This document shows positions 28,097 to 40,978 of a stretch of DNA of 64,000 bases, piece after piece (within the stretch, counting starts at the first letter, position 1; the number at the start of each line of letters is the position of its first letter). Below the pieces are notes generated by a model, which saw only the letters and a list, made by a program, of their open reading frames with translations, made no database searches and was not told the DNA's origin. The DNA lies in the NCBI GenBank assembly GCA_965112735.1, contig OZ218954.1:2046001-2110000 (forward strand), read 5' to 3'. This DNA is from Phaeosaccion multiseriatum. Its lineage: Eukaryota > Ochrophyta, other classes. Made by a program: the position numbers and the translations under genes.

Positions 28097-28810
28097 ATGG
28101 CTCCATCCAAGGGCGACATCCCGTGGCGGCTGCTGCGGAGCAATCCTCGCGATGAGCGGGAGGAGGCCGTGGCCCTGGCTAGAAGTGAGCAGCAACGGAG
28201 ACACGAGGGGGGGCAGGAGAGCGAGGGGGAGGGCGACGAAGGAGGGCCGGGAGGCAGGAGCAGCAGCGAGCTCGCGATTCCCTGGGACGAAGCGGCCTTG
28301 GGCAAGAGACTCGCCTTTGGAGCCATCTGCGGAGGGGTCACCGGAATAGCGTTTGGAGCGCGTAAGTCACAACGAGATTTTGGTGCCTGCTATTGGGATG
28401 CCTTTGCCTTGCCCCCATGACCCATCGCCCAACCCCTTGCCCCCTCTGCCGCGCTTGCTTTTGTGACAAACCCCTGTGTGTGACACCTCCTCCAATCGCA
28501 ACCAGTGAGTGGCTCAAAGGTGTTGCGAAACAATCCCGCATCAACGCAATTCCCCACGTCGGCCCTACGTATGAAGGAGGCGGTGCGCCTCACCGCCCTG
28601 TCTGGCTCCACCTTCTGCGGGTTTATGAGCGCTTATATGGGCATCAAGTATGGCGCCGCGGTGGTTCGACAAGAGAGTGACATCTTCAATGTCTTTATTG
28701 CGTCTGCGATTGTGGCGGTGCCCATGGTGCCCTTCCCAGCCCTCCGACAGCAGTTTCCTTACGCGGCCATGCTGGTGGCGATGGACACCATCAACGCCCA
28801 TGTGCTGTGA
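28097..28810 (+). CDS. Small Tim17-like integral membrane protein
   Basis: Two exons, 28097-28361 and 28506-28810 (phase 1), giving 189 residues. The first 70 residues are charged and Gly/Glu-rich. Four hydrophobic segments follow: AFGAICGGVTGIAFGA, LTALSGSTFCGFMSAYMGI, FNVFIASAIVAVPMVPF and a shorter one near the C-terminus (YAAMLVAM). Glycine-zipper spacing and the order of segments resemble Tim17/Tim22/Tim23 and the complex I B14.7 subunit, but no diagnostic motif is certain. A mitochondrial inner-membrane location is an inference. It is divergent from the ammonium transporter. Confidence 0.72.
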
Positions 28811-29820
28811 TGTGAGTCTCTAAGCTCTCACCACTCACTAACTCGCCTGCATGGGCAGGGGAAGGGGTGGAGGCAGCGGCAGAGGAACAGGAAGAGCTAT
28901 GGTTCGCGGGCACCTCTGCCACCACACGAAGCGCCTCTCCTCCCTCATTACTCTTCGCACGCGGGCTCATCCGAAGCGAGAGGCCACAGCCTGAATTCAG
29001 CTCGCCACCGCTACTGCGCTACTTTTGGAAAAGGGGCAATTCCGGGCGGTGGATCTTGTCAGCAGCGCCTGAAGGGGGTAAGATGGGGACGAAGCGCGGC
29101 CCTCAGCACGGAAGCTGGCGCCGGCTGCTGCTGCTGGCCTCTGCTGGTCGTAGCCCCCCATCCTTGGTGGTTCACCTCCACTTGGGAGGCACTAGCTTTG
29201 CGGACTCTATGCTCCGACTCGGACCGGTATGTCCAACACAGCTATAGCCGGTACATCCGTACCATAACCGAACCGTCTTCCCAATGAAGGGCACGACGTG
29301 CTTCAGTCCATCAGAGGACCATTCCAAAGGGAGGCGGCGGCGTCCGGCCCCGGCGAGAATAGGCAAGGCCACGGGAATGGCAAACAGCGGTGAGCTTGGG
29401 GGGCGTCATGCATGCCGAGGGACACCCCCGACAGCCCAGGAGAGGGCAAGGAGATTGTCAGGGGAGTCTTCTGCTTGTCTCATACGTCTCTAGAACTTAA
29501 GGGAAGGAGTGGAAGGGCAGGGCGGCACCCAAGGGTGCGTTTTCCCTTGAGGGTAGGCCCGGTTAGCGCTGTAGACCTTCTGATGCAGCCTCCCTTGGTT
29601 TAGGTGACCGTAATCAATGTCGACCCCAACTATCGATGGTCATTTATGATGATCGACCCCTGATGTGCTACCGAGCGATTCTCGGTAGCCTGCTACCGGG
29701 CCCTCCGAACCCAGTAGTAGCAGGCATAGGGGGGGGGGTTTCTTCTTAAGTCAACACATGCACTTCAGGCCTTCCGGCCTCAGCCCTAATAAGATATAAA
29801 ACACACACACCCGAAAGACC
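28811..29820. other. Intergenic region, 1 kb
   Basis: No credible gene. An open frame at 28867-29247 lacks any recognisable motif. Two adjacent hairpins lie at 29667-29724. A G-run at 29730-29739 precedes the next gene. Confidence 0.5.
29667..29724. other. Tandem hairpins
   Basis: GCTACCGAG (29667-29675) pairs perfectly with CTCGGTAGC (29681-29689) around the loop CGATT. Immediately next, CCTGCTAC (29689-29696) pairs with GTAGCAGG (29717-29724), with further pairing CGGG/CCC inside. Confidence 0.6.
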
Positions 29821-31641
29821 ATGCAGCTCAGCAGCAGCCGCTTCTTCGCACTGCTGCTGCTTCTCTGCTCCCTGTTCTATCTGGATGTTGCGGTAGCGAG
29901 GACGCTCAGCAGGAGCAGCAGCAGTAGATGGCATCCACTCCCATCTTCGACCATAGGTAGCAGAGGAGGGGAGACAATAGTTCAGCGGACCAGAGATGGG
30001 GGAGCTGTGGAACCCAAGGAGGACGGGGGGGGGAGGGCCAGCGCGATTGCTCTTGAGCTCAGGGGAGGGGCGCGGGGCGAGGGCAAGCCTCCTTCTGGCA
30101 GAGTAGTGGAAAATCTCGAGGGTTCGGAGGGGCTCAAGCCTCGAGAAGCCTATCACTTGGCGCGCAAGTGCTTCCACGCATCTACCGTGTGGGGCTTTGC
30201 TTGGGCGTGGTCGCTGATGCCGGCGCACAAGGGAGAGATATACGGTCTCGACTTGTTCTCCCAGGGCATGATTGCTATTGTACGTATTCAGTGTTAGAGT
30301 AGAGAAGTGTGGTCGCAGGAGCTTCACTCATGCTCTGTGTGAGCTAGAGCATTGTATTCTCGCGTATGGCATGGCGGTAGTCTGACTCTTAACCGCCTTA
30401 CGACTGCTTTTGGTTCCTTTCACTGTCCTTTTGCGAATCATCAGGGCCTCTTCGTCATGGCTTTCGAGGTGCTTCGGCTTCAATCGGCCGCCTTGAACAA
30501 GGTTTTCAAGAAAGGTGGGGAATGAACAGAAGAGAAGCATTTCGAGCTCGCAGTAACTGCGAAGAGAGAGGGCGAGGCTGTTCCGCTCTCCATGTGGTCT
30601 GCCCCATTGCGTCCCATGTGCCACCGCCCCACTCGATTGTCACACTCAATTCCTCTCCTTTCCTACCCTGCCTTCACTGCGTCTGCTCGCCTTTGATCCC
30701 TCTCCTCTGGGATCAAACCACACTGACTGCTGATCCATTATGATTGTAACGCCCCCCCGGCGGGGAGCAAACAGTCTTCGGAACGGTGATGCGACAGCAT
30801 GAGATGAACAAATTCAGCGGTGTCATGTACTGCCTACTCGGTATGTTTGTCAGGCACCGAGAGTGAAGGTGCTGGTCTATGGCCTTGTGGGGTGCGGCAG
30901 TGGGCCATCTCCGACGGGGGGAAATGGGACAGGGGACAGGGGCTGGCTGGACTGCTTCTGCTGCTACTACTACCGTTACTGCTTCTGCTACTATTACTGC
31001 CGTTCCTTCTTCTGCTTCTAATACTGCCATTACTGCTTCTGCTCCTACTGCCTTTGCTTCTGCTGCCACTACTGCACTGCTACTGTCCCCCACCACCTGA
31101 TACTTGTCCTTGATATCGTTCCTTCACCCTCCCCCCCTCCCCCCTCCACCCCTGCTTCCCTTGACCCATTCGACACCTGCGCAGGCATTGCCGTGAGCTC
31201 CGCGGTGTTCCCCAAGAGCGTCGCTCTGCTTGGCATGCTGCAGCTGGCCATAGGAGATCCCTTCGCTGCCCTCTTTGGGCATGCCACCCGGCCGGTCAAG
31301 TACGTGAGGAGGGCGGGGACACTTGAGGATGTGGATTGGATGGCAGTGAAATGGGCAAGGAGAGAGAGAGAGAGAGGGAGCGAGGGAACGAGGGAGAGGA
31401 GGAGAGGAGGCGGGGACACTGAAGATGAGATAGGAGCGAGGTAGATGGACACACAGAGAGGGCGAAAGAGAGAGGGAGAGGGAGAGGGAGAGGGAGAGAG
31501 GGGGGAGGGGGGGGAGGAGAGGAAATGGGGACACTGAGGATGGGTGGACATACATACAGAGAGAGGGAGAGGGAGAGGAGGAGAGGAGATGGGGACATTG
31601 ATGATGGATGAGATGGGAGCGACATGGACACATATACACAC

Positions 31642-31679
<38 letters not shown>

Positions 31680-32169
31680 CATACACACCGCGGAAGGGCA
31701 TCGCCGCTCGTTCTGTTCGCCCTGACACAGTAAAGAGCAGAGACGCACAACCTGACCCAGCCTGCCTGGCTCTTGTGGCTTGCTCCCCTTTCCCTACCCA
31801 CCCACCCGCAGGTGGGCAAGATTGGGCAACGGCAAGGGAGTGTTGGGCTTCGCAGGCTGCACGGCCATCCTCACTGCCCTCAACCTCGCCCTGCTCACCT
31901 TCAGGGCGGACTTCAGCTTGGGTACCGACACGGCGATGCCCAACCTTCTCAAGGCCTCGGCAGCCGTCGCCGGACTCACCGCGATGGTGGAGCTCATCAT
32001 TCCGTCACCGCAGAAGACCCTTCCTTTCAAGAATTTCCCCCTCGCTCTGGACGACAACTTGTTGCTGCCCATTGGCGGTGCCCTTGCCGTGTACTTTGTG
32101 TTTCCCCTCTTCGGCCTGCCCCTTGGAGACGCGGACTTTGCATTCAACCCTCGGCTCTACCCCTTGTGA
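29821..32169 (+). CDS. CTP-dependent lipid kinase of the DGK1/SEC59/phytol kinase family
   Basis: Five exons: 29821-30279, 30445-30514, 30775-30840, 31185-31299 and 31812-32169; phases agree, 355 residues. Members transfer phosphate from CTP to diacylglycerol, dolichol or phytol. Family features: ARKCFHASTVWG (basic-Lys-His start), the segment HEMNKFSGVMYCLLGIAVSS, LQLAIGDPFAALFGH with the Asp of the nucleotide site, and RLGNGKGVLGFAGC, a variant of the usual K-S-x-x-G-S (Gly replaces Ser). Residues 1-27 form a signal peptide (ALLLLLCSLFYLDVAVA), then a polar linker, so ER or plastid envelope insertion is likely. The order of motifs is closest to yeast Dgk1 in my reading, but phytol kinase cannot be excluded. 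Confidence 0.85.
31357..31600. repeat. GA/GGGA-rich intronic tract with (CA)n
   Basis: Purine-rich repeats on the sense strand in intron 4 of the lipid kinase gene, followed by (CA)n at 31633-31678. Confidence 0.9.
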
Positions 32170-32422
32170 GGAGTGAGACACGCCATGGAGAGGGCAAAGC
32201 TGTGTGGTACTTCCATCCCCGCAACCCTCCTCAGCTGAGATGCTTTGCTTTGGGGTCTTGAGGCAAGGAAGGAAGCGAAGGAGTACACATGAACCATTTT
32301 TTAATTTACGTAAGAGTACATACAATGCGTCGTTATGTTTCTTTGGGGGAAAGGCGGGGGTAATGTATCCGGGAAAATAGTGGAGGCCTGGTGGTACCTT
32401 CTATGCTCCTACCCCCAAACCG

Positions 32423-34620
32423 CTACCCAACCAGGCCCATCAAAGCCGGAGCAGCAGCAGAGAAGGAGGGCGCATCGGCAGCAGCGACCCCCGCCGCTGC
32501 CGCCTCCCCCCCTCCATCGGCCTCAACCTCCTGCCGTCCCTGTCTCATCCCCTGCTGCCTCAGCCAAGGGTGATCCAAGATCTGTTTCACGGTGAGGCGG
32601 TCGGCAGGGAGGGGGCGGAGAACGGCAGAGATGAGGTCTCTGGCTGCCCCCTCGGGTACCTCCGGAGGGAACCTCAAGCGCCCGTCGTAGCTGCGTATCC
32701 GCCTGTACAGCGCCGCGTGCGGGCCGCCGCCCTCCCCGTCCTCCCCCTTCGCTGCCGCCCCCCCTCCGCGTCCTCCCCCTTCGCTCCCCGTGCCCACTCC
32801 TGCCCCTGCTGCCGGTGCCGCCGCCGCCGCCGCCGCCGCCGCCGTCGTCGCTGCTGCTGCTGCTCCTACTCCAACTGCTTGCGCATCACCAACTGCTGCT
32901 GGTGGTGGCGGCGGTAGCGGTCGAGGCAAGAAAGCATCGCTCTCAAAGGGTGTCCGACATGTGAGGAGCTCGAAGCACAGCACACCCAGCGACCACACAT
33001 CCACCTCACACCCGTACGAAGGCTGGCCCAACTCCGCGCCGCCCTTCTCATTCCTCCCTCCCCCTCCCATCCCTCCGGTGAGGAACTCTGGTGCGAGGTA
33101 GTCAGGTGTGCCACACAGCGTGTGTCGGGTGTTGTGTGGTGGTGGTGCGTGTACTGCCCAACCAAAGTCCGTGAGCTTCACGCGCCCCTCGCCGTCCATG
33201 AGCAGGTTCTCCAGCTTGACGTCTCTGGGAGAGAGGAGGAAGAAGAAGAGAGGGTAAAATATGATTCATATACGATATAATATATATATATATATTATAT
33301 ACAAATATGTATGTATTATTCCAATGTGGGGAGGCAAGAGTGGGGGTGCGCGTATACGTGAGTTCTTCATGCATTGTACGTATCTTGCCCTCGAAACCCC
33401 GTACGTAGAGAACCGAAGTAGTCCAGCCCTACACATAACAAAACCGAAGCATCAACAGCTCTAGACGGGTTGGAGTGTCTCATGTGTTCGCTCCCCACTC
33501 ACTCACCTGTGCAGGACATGCCTCTCCTGCAGATACCCAATGGCAGAGCCCAGCTGTGCGGTGAAGCAGGCTGCCCTCGCCGCATCGAAGCCGCCTGTCT
33601 TGTGCAGGGCCTTGTACAGCTCCCCTCCCGAGGCGAACTCCATGACGAAGTACATGTTCTTGGCATCGTGGAAGTAACCGTACATTTGCAGGATGCAAGG
33701 GTGGTGCAGGTGGCTGTGTATCTGCGTGTGTGTGTGTGTGTGTGTGTGTATTGCCGTGTTGGTAGGTATGAGACAAGACAACAGGAAAGTAGTGGTAGTA
33801 GTGCGGGCAAAGCAGCGGATGGGGGTGTGTCGCGGATACCTCTCACCCACCTCGACCTCCCTTCGAAAGTTCATGAGTGTTTGCGAGCCGCCGTTGATGA
33901 TGGAGCTCTTGAACTGTACCTTCAGCGCCACCTGCTCCCGAGTCAGGCTCTCCCTGAGGTTTTATGTTGTATGGAGTTGTAATTGCATATATTGAGGGGA
34001 CATCGGAAGAGAAATGAGAGCAGAGGACGGGAGAAGAGAGTACACAGAGGAGAGAAATGACCACCAACTACCACAGTAGCAGGACGGACAGGCCTTTATC
34101 ATCCACTCACGCACCGAGCCAAGTACACATTCCCGAACTTGCCCTTTCCCAGAGCCGCTCCAACTTCAAAGTCCTCGAGGCACCAGCGCCTGACTTTGGC
34201 CTCCTCCTCGTCGGCCCTTGCGAGTCCTGCTGCTGCTGCTGCCCCCCCACCCCCGCAAAGCCCGAATGACCTTCTGCTGCCGCTTATCCGCCGGCTGTCA
34301 GGGATCGGAGGAGCAGTGCTGGGGGTTCCTCCTCCTCCCGCTGCTGCTGCTGCTGCTGCTCCTGCTGCTCCTGCTGCTGCTCCTGCTGCTGCTACCGCCG
34401 TCACATTCCCTCCTAAGGAGAGCTTCCTAGCGCCCGAAGACGTCCTGCGTGTGGCAGTCTCTTCTCCTGCTCCTGCAGCGACTTGCCCTGCTTCCCCTGA
34501 GATCCGTCTGAGCTTGCGAGCGGGCGAAGACGTGCCCACCTCTGTGAGCTTCCCCCCCTCCCTCCTCTCTCGCACAGCGCCACCGCCGAGAGAGCGCCTC
34601 ATAATGCACTCACACGTCAA
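32423..34620 (-). CDS. Aurora-type serine/threonine kinase
   Basis: Four exons: 34620-34115, 33953-33851, 33721-33507 and 33224-32423; phases agree, 541 residues. Aurora kinases control centrosome, spindle and chromosome segregation. The kinase domain starts near residue 150 with [19 protein letters not shown], then VALK (ATP Lys), [40 protein letters not shown] and an activation loop [15 protein letters not shown] whose Thr before LCGT matches the Aurora activation-site Thr. [13 protein letters not shown] follows. Unusual: a ~60-residue Ala/Gly/Pro-rich insert between TPFESDAF and [10 protein letters not shown] inside the C-lobe, and an Ala-rich N-terminal extension. ATG at 34602 is an alternative start. 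It is divergent from the TFxP-repeat gene, 176 bp away. Confidence 0.94.
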
Positions 34621-34796
34621 GCATCTGTCCTTTATGGGAAGGGCATGGGGAGAGAGGAGAGGGAAGAGGGTGTAGAAAGGGAAGAGGGAAGGAAAAAGAC
34701 ATTAAGCTGTCGGACAGGATCGGCCAGAGAACCAACCGGCCAAGGCGAGTAATTTTCTGAATTTTCTCCCGTTGGAAAAAGGAAAAAGTGCCTGAA
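34621..34796. promoter_or_regulatory. Bidirectional upstream region, Aurora (-) / TFxP gene (+)
   Basis: 176 bp between start codons. Purine-rich 34645-34700, then AT-richer TTTTCTGAATTTTCTCC near 34752. Co-expression during cell division is a reasonable inference from the shared region. Confidence 0.45.
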
Positions 34797-37700
34797 ATGG
34801 CAAGGCGGGACGGTGGAGAGCACCCCCATCAAGGGAAAGATGAGAAGGGGGAAGAGGAGGAGAACTCTGTTGAGGCGGCCATGCTCGTAGAGGTGGAGGA
34901 AGAGATCCGGAGGGCGGAGAATCAGCTCATGGCTTCCTCGCTGGGGAGCAGCAGAGGAGGAGGGGCCTGGGCTTTGGACCAACCCAACGCTTCTTCTGAT
35001 CCGAGCGACGATAAGGAGGAGGCGCATCATCTCGATGTGCTGCAGGTGTCGTCCCCACGGTCTTCTGAATGGGGGGGGGTGTCAGTTCCTGGGTCACGGA
35101 GGACTTCTCCTTCCCTACGGGGTAGTCAGTCGGTAAGGATTCAGAGAGATCCTTGTGTCGTGGAAGAAAGACGTCAACTGTAGGCTGAGGCTGGCTGGCT
35201 TGCTTGCTTGCTTGCTTGCTCATCTCATCTCGATATTTTGTTTTGTCCTTTTAACTGGAGGTGGACCGGCCCGGCTGGACACGGCCTGATATCCCCGACA
35301 TTCGCCGAAAGGAGCTGCTCGGCAGACTTCGATCTTCTAAAGAAGGCGGGAAAAGGGAAGGACGAGAAGGAGAAGGACGAGAAAGAGGAGGGCGAAGAGG
35401 AAGAGGAGGAGGAGGAGGAGGAGGAGGAGGAGGAGGAGGAGGAGGAGGAGGAGGAGGAAGAGGACGAGCCCTGATGAGGGAAGAGGAGGACGAGGACGAG
35501 GAGGAGGGATATGGCAGGGAACGCCGCTCTTCCCGTCCCCGGAGCTCAGCACACCTCGACAGAGACAGTGTTAGCCCTGACAGCTTGCCTGGAAATGAGC
35601 AAGAGGATAATGACGGAGTGGTGCGCTCTCCCTCTAGAGAGGAGGAGGAGGAGGAGGAGGAGGAGGAGGGGAACAATAGTAGCAGTAGCAGCAAGCGGTC
35701 TTCTCGCTATTCGACTGTCAGTGAGAGAGAGGCCCTCATCGCCAGGTGAGATAGATGCCACTGGCGACAGCCCTGAAGTACAGTACCGCTCCTAGACCTC
35801 TCTTGTCAGCCAAGCGCCATTGGTTGCCTTCTCTATTTGCTATTTTGCAGTGGCCAACCCAATCGAACCCTCTTTGCTCTTCATCCCATCGGCAGTCCTC
35901 CCATCTTACCTCTGCAATCAAACCTCCCTCCCACCTCGCGAGTCCAGGTTATTATCTGAGCGAGAAGACAGGCTGCTGCAGAGTTCTAGGCAGTCCAGCA
36001 GCAGCGCCGCTCACAAGGAGGGAGGAGGAGGCGGAGGAGGACGACCAGAGGGGGGCAACAGCGGCAAGGGCAACGGCAACGGCGATGGTGAGGGGGGGAT
36101 GGAGCTGAACTTCAACACCAGCCACGCTGCGTCTTACTTTTCCGGGGGGGAGGACGACGGAAGGAGGTTGAGGCGAAGGGGCACGAGCGGGCGAGGTGGC
36201 AGTAGCGACGACAGCGGCAATGATGATGATGATCATGATGATGATGATGCTGATGACGATGACTCCGGCCCTGGAGAGCTCTTTTACGCCTCTGATCTGT
36301 TGCGTATGCCCATACCCATACCGGCGGGGGAGACGGCCGACATTCTGGGGGTGACAGAGACAACGGTGGACAGGCGCAGCACCAGCAGCAGCTATCTTAA
36401 CCTCTACGGCCTGGGCCTAAGCGATACGGCGGCGCTGGGCTCACCTTCCGCGGCGGTCACGGGGGCGGGGGCCGGTGGGCGAGGGGAGGGAAGGGTGAAG
36501 AAGGGGTGGTCAAGGAAGGACAGGGAAAGGCGGAATGCGAAGAGCGAGGAGGATGAGGAGGGTGTGGGTGTGGATGGAGGCGATGAAGGGGAGGCTTCCA
36601 TCGCCCGGCGGGCTCGAGCTCAGCGTCCCTCCTTGAGGCAGCAGCAGCAGCAGCAGCAGCAGGAGGAGGAGCAGGCTTCGGCGGGATCAGGCTTGGAGGA
36701 GAAACGTTCTTCTTCCGGCACGCGGCAGTCGCTGCAAGACGCACGCAGTGGGGAAGCGACTGCACCAGCAACAGCAGTAGCAACAACAGTTGGTGGTACA
36801 GCAGGGCAGAGAAGGTCTCAGGCTGGTCATGGCCACGGGGAGGGGGGGGAGCAGCGCCCTCGCTCTCGGCGGAGGCAGCGTCCTACGTATACTGTAGCGG
36901 GGACCTTCAATTCGGTGACACGTAGAGGAAACAGGGACGCAGCTGCGACTGGGTCGGGGTCAGCGCGTCGACATGGTGGTGATGGTGGTGTTGGTGCTCG
37001 GGGAGGCGCAGGGAGGAGGGGTGGGGAGATGCGTGCAAGTGGAAAGGACAAGAGGAGTTGGAGCAGGGGCAGGAGAGGAAGCGTTGGGCCAGGAGAGGAG
37101 GAGAAGGAGGAGGAGGAGGAGGAGGAGGAGGAGGACGGCCGAAGAGGCAGGGGGGGCAGTACTGCCGCTATTGGGAATGATGATGGCAGTGGCGATGGAG
37201 GTAGGGTTGGTGATGGTGATGGAGGAGGTGAGTTGTCCAAGGAGTACACATTCAAGCCCCGGATCAACTCTGACTATTTTAAGAAGCATCCGGGGGTGGT
37301 CACCCGGCGACCGCCCATTGCAGTGAGGATGGCCCAGCTGGGAAAGGTGCGGCAGCAAGAGTATAGGCAGAGGGAGGCCGAGAGAAGAGAGCGAGAGAGG
37401 AAGGAGGAGCAAGAGTGCACGTTTCGGCCGGTCATCACAGGTCAGTGAGCAGTGGGGAAGGGAATGGGAGGGGCGAGGGAGGGGAGGGAGGAGGAGGAGG
37501 AGGAGGAGGAGGAGGAGGAGGAGGAGGAGGAGGAGGAGGAGGAGGAGGAGGAGGAGGAGAAGGGGAAGGGGAGAAGGAGGAGGAGGAGAGAGGGGGGGGA
37601 GGAGGAGAAGGAGGGGGAGGGGGTGTTGAACAAGAAGGAGGGGGAGGGGGTATTGAACAAGAAGGAGGGGGAGGGGGTGTTGAACAAGAAGGAGGGGGAG

Positions 37701-38481
37701 GGAGTGTTGAACAAGAAGGGCGTGGAGGGGGGGGACAGGGACTGAGAGGAGGGGTGGGGTAGGGTGGGGTGGGGTGGGGGGGTACTCTGAGCATATCCAT
37801 GTGTAGTCTATCCAAGCAAAACAATGAAATGAGTTTGAGACGTTAACCCTCTCACTATTTGTCCGCTACTTCCTTTGGCCACAGAGAGCAAGAGGGGAGG
37901 AGCGAGGCCAGGAAGAGGGGCGACAAAGGGAGGAAAGCAGCAGCAGCAGCAGCAGCAGCCGCAGAAGGGGGGCGGGGAGGAGGACGGGGGCGGAGAAGGG
38001 GAGGCCCGCGCAGGTTTCTTCGAGCGCCTGCACAACGAGGCTGCGGACAAAGAAGCTGCCATCGCAGCAGCCAGGTGGGTGGTGCAGAGGGGCGGGCAAG
38101 TGTGGCAAGAAAGGAGTTAGGAACTTTCTTCCCCTCTTGTCCATTGTGCTACGTACTCATTGTCCCGGCTGGCTTGGCTTGGCTTGGCTGCGCTACTGCT
38201 CTCACATGCTCACACACACACGCACACACACACACACATACCGACACACACGCGCACGCACACGCGCGCACGCGGGCGCAGGTTCAATCTTGAAGTGGCA
38301 GAGATGGAAGCGTGCCCCTTTCAGCCCCAAATCAACCCCAGCGTGCGTCTGCCCTTTGGATATGGCGCTCATGCCCGGACCGGTTTAGAGAGGGTGGGGC
38401 CCTACCCGGAGGAGGAAAAGCCCCTGTACGAGAGGGTGTACGCTGTCACAAGGGAGAGGTTAGTGTCTGTCTGTCTGTCTA

Positions 38482-38518
<37 letters not shown>

Positions 38519-39393
38519 GTATCTGTCTGTCCGTCTGCCCCTTTAGTTGCTCTTTGTGGCAACCTCAAATGTATTGCGTGTCCGGCCTCTCTCTCTCCCT
38601 CTTTTTCTCTCTCTCTCTGCCTGCCTGTACCTGCCTCTCTCTTTATCTCCAGAGAGGAGCGATTACGTGAGCTGCAGGCAGACGCTGACGTCCGCGAGGG
38701 CCACAGCTTCAAGCCTCGCATCAACGGACGGAGCGAAAGAATCGTCAGGAGGAGCAGGGGCGTATCCTGGCAGAAAAACGGCGGCCGCGGTGGTGGTGGG
38801 GACAGCAACGAAGGGCAGGGGGGTGGAGGGATTCAGTGGCCACAGCTGCAGGAAGGAGAGAGCGCCAGCGACAGACTTGCCCGAGATGCTTTCGTGCGGG
38901 AGGAGCGGAGAGAGCAACTGCTGGCAGATGTGGAGATGGAAGAGGCGGCTCGGGCGGCAGAGGCATGGCCCAAGGTAGGAACACACATATGTACACACAC
39001 ATGTGGGGAGGTTGGTCCTTCACTTCCTTTGTGCAGGCCTGTGACAGCCTGTGACACAACACAGATGCAGAAAGAAAGATGGCCTGAACTTTCAACTTCT
39101 TTTTCTTTCTGTAACGCCTCTGTCTGCCCTCTGCCCTGCCATGGTCGCCAACTGCAAACTGCAAACTGCAGGTGTGTCGGGGCTCTCAGCGTATTATGCG
39201 TCAGAGGGAGGACCTTCAGGTGCCCTTTGAGGAGCGGCAGCAGCTGCTCGACAGAAGGGCTGAGGAGAGGCAGGTGCGCAGCAGCAGCAGCAGCAGCAGC
39301 AGAAGCGGTGTCCCCCTTGTGCGTGACCAGTTTTCTTCTTGTCTTGTCTTTTCTGTATTCCTCCCCCTCCCCCCCCCTCCCATCTCTCTCTCT

Positions 39394-39427
<34 letters not shown>

Positions 39428-40043
39428 TCCTTGTGGCAGAGCTTCTTCCCGCCAATATCTAAGCTTGCGCTCCACATGCACGTGCTTTTCGCCCTGCTGC
39501 CCTCCCCTCCCTCTCTCCCTCCCTCCCTGTCTCCCTGTCTCCTTCCCATCCCAGGCCCGCATCCTCGATGAGATGGCGGAGGAGGAGAGCACCTGGTTCG
39601 TGCCCCACACGACAGCAGCGAGCAAGACCATCATGCGCAGAAGGAGGTGCGTTCATTTCGGGCAAGGGAAGAGGGAGACAGAGAGAGAGGGGCAGGGAGC
39701 TGGGGAGAGGCGGAGAGAGAGGGAGATGGAGAGGGAGAGAGAGAGAGACAGGGAGAGGGAAAGAGAGGGGAAGAGAGAGAGACATACAGAGGCCCGTCGT
39801 GGGGAAGGAGAGGTCCCGGACACCTCGTGCCGGAAACCGTACCAGTGTCATGGCGCCTTCCTTGTGCTTGTGCCTTGTGCTGGGTGCTGGTGCGGCCCAA
39901 AATCCTTGCCCCTTTCTCTCCATATGACTTAGGTGCGAGGTGTACCTTCTTGCTTGTGACGTTTGCGGCATACCAAAAGTCCCAAAGCTTTGCGCTTAGA
40001 CTTACTGTGAGGCTCTCGCTCTCTCTGTCTCGCTTTCCCTCCC

Positions 40044-40087
<44 letters not shown>

Positions 40088-40451
40088 TCTCCCTCTGTCC
40101 ACCCCCCCCTCCCCCTCTCCTCTTCTCTCCCTACCTGCCCGCTCCCATCTCCCTCTCTTGCTCTTTCCTCTCGTGTGGGTGCCTTTTATGTTACCTCTAT
40201 ATTGCGGCAGGCCGGGGCTGGAGGCAGAGACACCAGAGCAGCGTGACATTCGCATGGGCACCGTCGAGGAGGAGAAGAGAAGAGCAAAGCTCGACAGGCA
40301 GAGGGCTATTAAGGACAAGTGAGTGCGTGCGTGGGTGCGTGCGTGGGTGGGTGCGTCACCGTGGTTCTATGCGCCATAGTACGATACGGGTTGTAAAGTA
40401 GAGGTCGACAGGGGGTAAGAGGAGGAGGCAGGAGCGGCCTCTTGGAGGTCA

Positions 40452-40493
<42 letters not shown>

Positions 40494-40943
40494 GAGGAGG
40501 CAGGAGCGGCGTCTTGGAGTTCATACCTTACAACATCTTTGCCTCTTTGCCCACATACGTTTACGTGCCTGCCCATAATCCTTTGCATGCCTTTGCCTGC
40601 TGACTGTCTCCCCTCACCCCCTCTTACGCCCCCACCTCTATTCCTCCACACCGCCTCATCCGGCGACTTTTTACCCGCCCCCCCCCCCCCTCTCCCCTTC
40701 TCTCCGGCGGTCATCTGCCTCTCTCGCAGTAAATACTCTTTCAAGCCGCGCATCAACGCCGTGAGCAGAGCGATGGCCCCTGCTTCCACCACGTAAGTCA
40801 AGGGACGTTTTCGTGGGGGTGAGAGTTTGTTTCACGTCTTTGTCACTGCCTGTCACCTGGCTCACATACTCATACGTACACACATACACACACACGCTCA
40901 CACACGCACACTCACACACACACACACACTCACACACACGCTC

Positions 40944-40978
<35 letters not shown>

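Noticed and set aside
28867-29247. 126-residue plus-strand ORF
   Set aside because: No motif, no hydrophobic pattern or family resemblance, and it lies between well-defined genes.
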